NCBI GenBank assembly: GCA_020853255.1
Contig: JADYZI010000329.1
Location: 1-18,089 of the forward strand
Direction of reading: 5' to 3'
DNA from: Acidobacteriota bacterium
GTDB taxonomy: Bacteria; Acidobacteriota; Blastocatellia; Pyrinomonadales; Pyrinomonadaceae
Length of the DNA: 18,089 nt
The stretch's first letter is position 1; each line of letters starts with the position of its first letter. This document shows positions 12,878-18,089 of the stretch, piece after piece. Under the pieces are notes generated by a model. It was not told the origin of the DNA. It did no database searches and saw only the letters and a list, made by a program, of their open reading frames with translations. A program made the translations under genes and the position numbers.

Positions 12878-15262
12878 CTAACGCGGGTTAAACGTTGTCT
12901 TGCCCTTCGCGGCGGCCTCGACGGCCGATCTCGAGAATGGAAAAACGGCCGGGGTTCTCGAATTCCACAACTCGAATTGATCGCGGAAATGCGGCGATCG
13001 GTTGTCGCCGCTTTGGCCGAGCGGGATCACGAACCTTGTCGCGTCCCAATTTCCGGGGCTTGCGATGTGCCGCATTGAAACGAACATCCCAACATCCGGT
13101 GTTTGCCCGGACCCATTCACGCCCTTTGGCTCAACCAGGAATTGTCCGCCGATCAGCGGTGCCGCCGACAGCGGGTGATAGAACCGTGTGCGGTAAACAT
13201 TCTCCCAACGCCAGTTTGATTCGTCCGCCCCGAGCCGTTTTGCTATGTCCGCCCGCCCGGCCTTATCGCACGCGCCGATCAGTTCGTTCCACGTCTTAAA
13301 ATCAGGCGGCAGCCATTTCGAGCCTTCCTTTCCAACGGCCCAGAACAAGATCCGCTCACGAACAGCGGCGGCGGGTACAGGCTTGTTCGCTTCGGCGATC
13401 CGGTTGGCAATGCAGTTTCTGATCTCGTTGACCAGGACCGGCGGTTTTGCATCGGCACGCATCATACCGTCCCAATCCTTCAACGCGGCGATGGTTTCAG
13501 GCGAGACCGCGCTTGACCTGACTATCTCTTTTGCCAGCATTGAGAACGGCAGATTAAAGATGTCGTACTGCACATCCCGCACATCGTCCATCGTCAGCTT
13601 TGTCCGCCCCGAAAGCCGGTCAAAGATGCGGCGTGCGCGCCACGGCGTCGCTGCGTCGCGCGAGATCTGCGGATATTTGTACGATGTACCTACAATACGC
13701 TGATTGGCGGTGACGATCAGGCCGGTCGCAGGGTTGTACAAGTTCGGCAGTTCATCGAACGGAATATACCCGGTCCACTCGCCATCGTCGCTCGAACCGT
13801 CGTAAGGTAATTCACCGCTTAGCGTTTTGCGGATAGGGATTCGGCCCGCGGCGTACCAGCCGATATTTCCGCTCGTGTCGGCATATACAAAATTCTGCGT
13901 CGCGCCGCCATACGTCATCAAGGCGCGCTTGAAGTCATCCCAATTCTTGCCGCGGTTCAGATTGACGAATGCTTCAAACTCGCTGTTTTGCGGATCAAAT
14001 GCCGTCCATTTCAGAGCGTACCTCTTTCCGCCGTCGTCAAGAATAATAGGGCCGTGGCGCGTTTCAACAACCTCGAAGGAAACGGTATCGGTATCCGTTT
14101 TCACAAGGCCTTTCCGGACCTTTATCTGTTCGGTACGAACCGTGGCGGGTGCCCAACCGGACGGAGTTTTGTAACGCAGCGGTGAAGCGGCGGTGCCCTG
14201 TCCGTCAAACGTTTCGACAAAAACATCCTGTACATCCGGCCCAACGTTGGTCGCTCCCCACGCGAAATATTCGTTGTGGCCCAGCACTACGCCGGGAACA
14301 CCGGGAATCGTCACCCCCGCAACACGCATCGTCGGCGCGGTCAGCTGCGACATATACCAAATGCCGGGCGCGGTCGCCGCAAGATGCGGATCGTTTGCAA
14401 GCAGCGGCTTGCCGTCCGCCGTCAGCTTGCCCGCAATGACCCAGTTGTTGCTTGCCGCCAGATCTTCAGCATATAGCCCGATCTCCGCCAGCGAGCGGCT
14501 GCGGATATTCTCTACACGGTCGGCAGCAGCAAGCAGCGAATCTTGCGGAATCCCGCGAGTGCGCGAGGGCGTGTTGCCCGGCATTCCGTTCCGCCCTTGC
14601 TCACGCGCGGGCTTCTGCATTTGATCGGAACCGAACAGGATAACGTCATACGGCGTGACCTGATTCGTCAGGTCTTTGACCTTATCCGCCGGGAGCGACG
14701 CGGCAGCAGCACGCTGAAGATCAAAGCGCCACGTAGAGCTGAGCGCGTCCGCGAGGATCTTGCCGATAACTATCGTGTCAGACGGCTGCCACGGCGACGG
14801 CTTGTATTGAAGAATTCGGAATTCGGTCGGCAGCGTCTCGGGAGTTAGCGTGGCAATATAGGCATTGACGCCGGCGGCATAGCTTTCAAGCACCCGCCGC
14901 AGTTCGGGCGAAAGATATTTAAGATTCTCTTCGGCTACCCGTGCAAATCCATATCGCCGCCAAAGCTTGTCATCCTCAAGCGCCGGCGAACCGAATATCT
15001 CGGCCGTCTCGCCGCGTGCCCGCCGCCGCATCAGGTCCATCTGCCACAACCTGTCCGACGCGGTGACGTAGCCCTGCACAAAGTATAGGTCGGGTTCATT
15101 CCGCGCTTCAATATATGGAATGTCGCGGGCATCTCGCCGCACAGTGACCGGCTCGGAAAGGCCTGAGACATTTATTGTCTTCTGCGACGGCTGTGCAAAC
15201 GTTGTGGCCGACGCCACCCAGATCACGGCGAGGAAACAGAGCTTTCGGGGTTGGATATGCAT
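12878..15262 (-). CDS. Secreted penicillin acylase family (S45) Ntn-hydrolase
   Basis: This exported amidohydrolase has about 794 residues from the ATG at 15262, which gives a good signal peptide (MHIQPRKLCFLAVIWVASATTFAQ). A longer in-frame ATG at 15313 adds 17 basic or polar residues. Penicillin acylase-type enzymes hydrolyse amide bonds of penicillins, acyl-homoserine lactones or peptides, and the substrate cannot be told here. They mature by autocatalytic removal of a spacer, freeing a Ser at the start of the beta chain. That Ser is Ser271 in AASNNWV, followed by GKPLLANDPHL. N-terminal DARDIPYIEA and QGYVTASDRLWQMD and C-terminal HFRDQFELW are typical. A family A palindrome adds a peptide of about 25 residues (near 215-240), roughly 30 residues before Ser271. 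Confidence 0.92.
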   Translation of the reverse strand: MHIQPRKLCFLAVIWVASATTFAQPSQKTINVSGLSEPVTVRRDARDIPYIEARNEPDLYFVQGYVTASDRLWQMDLMRRRARGETAEIFGSPALEDDKLWRRYGFARVAEENLKYLSPELRRVLESYAAGVNAYIATLTPETLPTEFRILQYKPSPWQPSDTIVIGKILADALSSTWRFDLQRAAAASLPADKVKDLTNQVTPYDVILFGSDQMQKPAREQGRNGMPGNTPSRTRGIPQDSLLAAADRVENIRSRSLAEIGLYAEDLAASNNWVIAGKLTADGKPLLANDPHLAATAPGIWYMSQLTAPTMRVAGVTIPGVPGVVLGHNEYFAWGATNVGPDVQDVFVETFDGQGTAASPLRYKTPSGWAPATVRTEQIKVRKGLVKTDTDTVSFEVVETRHGPIILDDGGKRYALKWTAFDPQNSEFEAFVNLNRGKNWDDFKRALMTYGGATQNFVYADTSGNIGWYAAGRIPIRKTLSGELPYDGSSDDGEWTGYIPFDELPNLYNPATGLIVTANQRIVGTSYKYPQISRDAATPWRARRIFDRLSGRTKLTMDDVRDVQYDIFNLPFSMLAKEIVRSSAVSPETIAALKDWDGMMRADAKPPVLVNEIRNCIANRIAEANKPVPAAAVRERILFWAVGKEGSKWLPPDFKTWNELIGACDKAGRADIAKRLGADESNWRWENVYRTRFYHPLSAAPLIGGQFLVEPKGVNGSGQTPDVGMFVSMRHIASPGNWDATRFVIPLGQSGDNRSPHFRDQFELWNSRTPAVFPFSRSAVEAAAKGKTTFNPR
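14545..14618 (-). repeat. Family A palindrome inside the acylase gene
   Basis: The arms 14545-14571 and 14591-14618 pair imperfectly and match the other family A copies (agggcg and gcgggcttctgc cores). On the coding strand it encodes KPAREQGRNGMPGNTPSRTR-like residues. It lies where the alpha chain or autocleaved spacer should be, shortly before the nucleophile Ser. Confidence 0.82.
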
Positions 15263-15424
15263 TAAGGAACGATAACCAAATTGCCCCCGTGTGGCAACTC
15301 TCCTGCGGCCCATCGTATCTACAATTTAGCAGTTGACTCGTGGTTTATTTTTGCCGTTCATTTCAGTGTGGGGTACACTCAACCTGATTTGCATTTGAAT
15401 CTGGATCGCTTCGCGTCATAACTT

Positions 15425-15871
15425 ATGAAAACGAGGATATTTGTAATGGCAACCGCGGCGGTATTTGCTCTTGCGGGGTGTTCCGGTTCGCAAACCACGA
15501 ACCAAAATTCGACGAACTCAGATCGCGTCACCGCATCGCCGACAGCCGCTCCTACCGCCGACGTGATGGCCGCTGGCAGGCAGCTTTTTCTCGACAACTG
15601 CTCCGATTGCCACAAAGAAAGCGGAAAGGGCGGCCCAATGGAGATCGAGGGCAAAAAGATCGAGCCGGACGACCTTACATCGGACAAGCTCCGCAAGTTG
15701 CCGGACGACAAGCTCTATCGCTACATTTACAACGGCGTCGAAGATGACGGCATGCCCGCGTTCAAAGATAAATTGAGCGAGGCCGAGATACGCGAGGTCG
15801 TCCGATACGTGCGTTCCGAACTTCAGGGAATGCCGCTCGTCGCCCCGACAAAAGGCCTCGGTGTCGATTGA
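15425..15871 (+). CDS. Lipoprotein mono-haem cytochrome c
   Basis: This 148-residue exported electron carrier has a lipoprotein signal with lipobox LAGC (Cys19), so it should be anchored to a membrane by a lipid. A Ser/Thr/Asn/Pro linker of about 25 residues follows, then a class I cytochrome c domain. The haem site is CSDCH (59-63), and Met110 in DGMPAF is the likely sixth ligand. The terminal helix EAEIREVVRYVRSEL is typical. Haem attachment would depend on a System II pair such as resB-ccsA upstream. It may pass electrons to an oxidase such as the one whose subunit III is at 1013-1738, which is an inference. There is no Shine-Dalgarno before the ATG, and it is divergent from the acylase gene. 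Confidence 0.92.
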   Translation: MKTRIFVMATAAVFALAGCSGSQTTNQNSTNSDRVTASPTAAPTADVMAAGRQLFLDNCSDCHKESGKGGPMEIEGKKIEPDDLTSDKLRKLPDDKLYRYIYNGVEDDGMPAFKDKLSEAEIREVVRYVRSELQGMPLVAPTKGLGVD

Positions 15872-15874
15872 TAT

Positions 15875-15903
15875 TTGCAATCACGCCCACAGAACACTAA
15901 ACT
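15875..15903 (+). promoter_or_regulatory. Candidate promoter of tRNA-Arg
   Basis: TTGCAA (15875-15880), a 17-base gap and TAAACT (15898-15903) place a start near 15910, four bases before the mature tRNA. It begins just after the cytochrome c stop codon. Confidence 0.55.
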
Positions 15904-15913
15904 CTCATTTCGA

Positions 15914-15990
15914 GCACCCTTAGCTCAGTTGAATAGAGCGTCTGACTTCGGATCAGAAGGTCGCAGGTTTGAGTCCTGCAGGGTGTACCA
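15914..15990 (+). tRNA. tRNA-Arg (anticodon UCG, reads CGA)
   Basis: This is a complete 77-base cloverleaf. The acceptor stem gcaccct pairs with agggtgt (one G-U at the end), the D stem is gctc/gagc, and the anticodon stem is tctga/tcaga with loop cttcgga. The variable loop is five bases, the T stem is gcagg/cctgc with loop tttgagt, and an encoded CCA closes it. The anticodon TCG with G37 fits an arginine CGN tRNA. Confidence 0.96.
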
Positions 15991-16023
15991 GGATCATTTT
16001 GTAAGTCAATATTGTCAGGAAGC

Positions 16024-16052
16024 AAGGCGGCCACGGAGTCCGCCTTTTTTTT
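16024..16052 (+). terminator. Rho-independent terminator after tRNA-Arg
   Basis: The stem aaggcgg/ccgcctt (16024-16030 with 16040-16046), a 9-base loop and a run of eight T lie 34 bases after the tRNA end. Confidence 0.88.
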
Positions 16053-16058
16053 CGTGTG

Positions 16059-16136
16059 TTTCGTTCTTTGTTTTGCGTGTTTTGTGGTCCGGGTTTCTGC
16101 TTCGTCACCACGAAACAACACGAAACAAAGAGCGAA
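16059..16136 (-). repeat. Dispersed palindrome, family B, copy 2
   Basis: The arms 16061-16087 and 16108-16135 pair imperfectly. The string gcttcgtcaccacgaaa (16099-16115) is the exact reverse complement of 9357-9373 in copy 1, so the two elements are in opposite orientation. It begins a few bases after the tRNA terminator. Confidence 0.8.
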
Positions 16137-16311
16137 TCACAGGAAAAATGAGACCGGGTTCAACTGAAAAGCGGACACCGAATCACCGTGTCGTTGGCCG
16201 GCATTTAGACAACGTATTTTTCGGTGAAGAGTCGTATCGAATGTACCCTCAAATGGACTTTTCGGTAGCTCTGTGCGTCTAAAGCAGATGACGCAAGTAG
16301 GTTGCCGCCGA
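16137..16311 (+). other. Leader region of the hydrolase gene
   Basis: I find no gene and no convincing promoter in these bases. An in-frame GTG at 16273 could lengthen the hydrolase by 13 residues, but the ATG at 16312 gives the better signal peptide. Confidence 0.4.
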
Positions 16312-17463
16312 ATGAGATCGCTGTTTTGTCTAACCTGTCTTATCCTGATCCTTATTCCTGTCGCTGTTTCAGCTCAAACCAAGTTGACCGTTACTAACGG
16401 GAGCAAGAACATCGGCAAGGCACGGGACCGGAAGGCTTTTGTCTGGGCGAACCCGAACGCGCCGAATATGGTCTTTGACCGGTGGGTGGGCAACACGGCC
16501 CTTGTCGAAGACGCTTATTCGGCATCGACGCCCGTAAATCCGCTCAGCAAGAACATTGATCTGACGGCCACCTATAAAGCGGCCCCGAGTTGGAGCCTGA
16601 CCGAAGAGACGATCAGCGGCGTGGATGTGCTTTATTACATTCCGCAAAACCCGGTCGCCGTCATTTTTCGGCTTCACGGCACGGGCGGCAGTGCCCAATC
16701 AACTTTATCCAGTGTAGAAAGCCGACTTTTCTCGAACGATGCCGTCGCCGCCGGATACGGCATTATCGCATTGGACAGTGTTGACCGGGTAAACGGCGAA
16801 TGGAGCCTCGCCCCGCCGCCGAACAACACGGATATCAGCAACATCCAGGCGATCATCGCGAATTTGCAGCAGCGTGGATTGTTATCGGCGAACACGTCGC
16901 TTGTTGCTCAGGGCACTTCTCGCGGCGGCATATTCTCGTCACTTGTTGTGTATTACCTTAATTTCCGGGCAGATGCGATCTATATCGCCTACGGCGCCAA
17001 TTTGATCATGCCTCAAACGACGGTTCCAACGATCTTTTGCCTGGCTGCGAACGACGACCAGGCGATGGTTGGCGATGCGGGAAATCAAAACGCCTACAAC
17101 CAGGTCCTGAATCTGCAAGGCCGCGGCATAATGGCAAGCTACAACCTGCACCCGTCATCGCCGGTCTATCCTGAAAGGTTTTGGCGAATAGCGAATCTGA
17201 CCGTTGATGATTCGCATGCGATCTATAACGCTCTCAAGGCCAATGGCTTTCTAGACAGCCGCGATTTTCTGATCCAAAATCCGAGAGAGTCAAATTGGCA
17301 ATCTGTAATTCCTTCACAATACCAGTTATACATGAACGGTATCAGCACGGTCCTCGGTGCCGCTTACGCGAACCATAGTTTTTACAGCGACTACAACAGC
17401 CGCGTCCTGCGATTTTTCTCAGATGCCGTGAGTGCGTCTAAACAAACTCGGCATCAACGATGA
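16312..17463 (+). CDS. Secreted alpha/beta hydrolase with N-terminal beta-repeat module
   Basis: This exported protein is 383 residues from the ATG at 16312, with signal peptide MRSLFCLTCLILILIPVAVSAQ. Residues of about 22-93 resemble a bacterial surface beta-repeat (FDRWVGNTALVEDAYSAST ... DLTATYK), as in the Listeria-Bacteroides/InlB-type repeats. The hydrolase domain follows, with an oxyanion-type motif HGTGG (122-126), the nucleophile elbow GTSRGG (Ser203), a possible acid at Asp248 or Asp249, and a likely catalytic His355 (YANHSF). It is probably an esterase or lipase-like enzyme, and the substrate is unknown. It stands alone on its strand between a tRNA and a convergent TPR gene. Confidence 0.82.
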   Translation: MRSLFCLTCLILILIPVAVSAQTKLTVTNGSKNIGKARDRKAFVWANPNAPNMVFDRWVGNTALVEDAYSASTPVNPLSKNIDLTATYKAAPSWSLTEETISGVDVLYYIPQNPVAVIFRLHGTGGSAQSTLSSVESRLFSNDAVAAGYGIIALDSVDRVNGEWSLAPPPNNTDISNIQAIIANLQQRGLLSANTSLVAQGTSRGGIFSSLVVYYLNFRADAIYIAYGANLIMPQTTVPTIFCLAANDDQAMVGDAGNQNAYNQVLNLQGRGIMASYNLHPSSPVYPERFWRIANLTVDDSHAIYNALKANGFLDSRDFLIQNPRESNWQSVIPSQYQLYMNGISTVLGAAYANHSFYSDYNSRVLRFFSDAVSASKQTRHQR

Positions 17464-17508
17464 ACGCTTCACCTGGCGTTTCGCACTCATTGGATCAAAA
17501 GCCCCGTT

Positions 17509-18089
17509 TCACCGCGGCAGGCCCATTCGTTCGAGAATATCGTTGTACCGCGGGTCAGAGTGAAGCGGGATAAATCGCCTGTCGGATTTAATGAGGACCA
17601 TTTCCGCATCGCGGCGGGCGAGTCCCTTTTCGAGATATTCGAACGCTTCGTCATTTTCTCCGAGCAGGACATGAAATATTGCAATGTTTACGAACGGAAC
17701 GGTCTCGCCGCGTTTCGCTTGGGCGCGATAGTCCGCAAGTTCCTTCCGGTAGATCCCTTTCAGTCCCTCGTTTGACGCAGTCGCGCGCGTGGCTGCGATC
17801 TCGCCCGCCGATCTGCCTTGCAATTCCTGCAGTTTCAAATACGATTCGATCGAGGCCGTTTCGTTATCAAGGAGCGCATAGGCGATGAACCGATGTACAA
17901 AGACCATTTCAAAAGCGGGATCGAGCTCAAGCGTCCGGTCCCATTGCCGCAAGGCCTCGTCATACCTGCCTGCGTTTGCGAGCAGCACTCCGACATCAGT
18001 GTTGATAACAAGATTTAGCGGGTCGAGGTCACGCGCCCGTTCAATTGCCAAGAGCGCCTCCTCTTGTTGCCCCAGCGTCGCGAAAGCGA
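17509..18089 (-). CDS. TPR-repeat protein, C-terminal part (cut by window edge)
   Basis: The frame is open to the right edge of the window, so the N-terminus is missing; an internal TTG at 18051 is unlikely to be the start. The visible residues read AFATLGQQEEALLAIERARDLDP at the edge, then NTDVGVLLANAGRYDEALRQWDRTLELDP, which are classic tetratricopeptide repeats. Another pair follows around FVNIAIFHVLLGENDEAFEYLEKGL. The ending SDRRFIPLHSDPRYNDILERMGL is common at the C-terminus of acidobacterial TPR proteins that carry an N-terminal winged-helix or kinase domain. That domain cannot be seen here. TPRs mediate protein-protein contacts. Confidence 0.85.
   Translation of the reverse strand, partial: AFATLGQQEEALLAIERARDLDPLNLVINTDVGVLLANAGRYDEALRQWDRTLELDPAFEMVFVHRFIAYALLDNETASIESYLKLQELQGRSAGEIAATRATASNEGLKGIYRKELADYRAQAKRGETVPFVNIAIFHVLLGENDEAFEYLEKGLARRDAEMVLIKSDRRFIPLHSDPRYNDILERMGLPR

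Noticed and set aside
15875..16282. Protein-coding frame across the tRNA and terminator
   Set aside because: It overlaps a complete tRNA, a terminator and a palindrome; not a gene.

Overview
The window is an ordinary, gene-dense chromosomal stretch of a moderately GC-rich Gram-negative bacterium with aerobic respiration and many exported enzymes. The gene set fits an acidobacterium-like lineage (my guess is Blastocatellia/Pyrinomonadaceae): an aa3/caa3-type oxidase cluster with a DUF420 protein, System II (ResB/CcsA) cytochrome c maturation, secreted M1 peptidase and penicillin-acylase-type hydrolase, a lipoprotein cytochrome c and a TPR protein. That taxonomic call is an inference from protein style, not a database result.

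Layout. 1-552: no convincing gene. 553-2645 (minus): ctaB, cytochrome oxidase subunit III and a DUF420 protein, a tight operon for haem A synthesis and terminal oxidase assembly. 2646-2806: divergent promoter region whose two candidate -10 boxes lie in an 11-bp inverted repeat. 2807-6019 (plus): resB and ccsA, the System II apparatus that attaches haem to exported cytochromes c. A perfect 16-bp hairpin closes the convergent junction with the next gene. 6032-7168 (minus): secreted protein of unknown function with a long Lys/Glu/Pro/Thr-rich linker. 7408-8703 (minus): S41/C-terminal-processing-protease homologue lacking both catalytic dyad residues. 8774-9274 (plus): RuvX/YqgF. 9523-12759 (plus): very long secreted M1 aminopeptidase homologue. 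12878-15262 (minus): secreted Ntn-hydrolase of the penicillin acylase family. 15425-15871 (plus): lipoprotein mono-haem cytochrome c. 15914-15990: tRNA-Arg(UCG) with its own promoter and terminator. 16312-17463 (plus): secreted alpha/beta hydrolase. 17509-18089 (minus): C-terminal part of a TPR protein that runs off the window.

The most interesting signal is not a gene but a population of small dispersed palindromes. At least five kinds are present between about 7.2 and 16.1 kb. Some are intergenic, but many sit inside open reading frames and keep them open, adding Gly/Ser/Pro/Arg-rich peptides. The M1 gene alone carries about eight such segments plus a separate AT-rich insertion. One palindrome family occurs in the M1 gene, in the gap after it, and in the acylase gene just before the autocatalytic Ser, in a region expected to be spacer or alpha-chain end. 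The pattern resembles Rickettsia palindromic elements (RPEs) or REP/MITE sequences that colonise coding DNA. The respiratory genes between 0.5 and 6 kb appear free of them.
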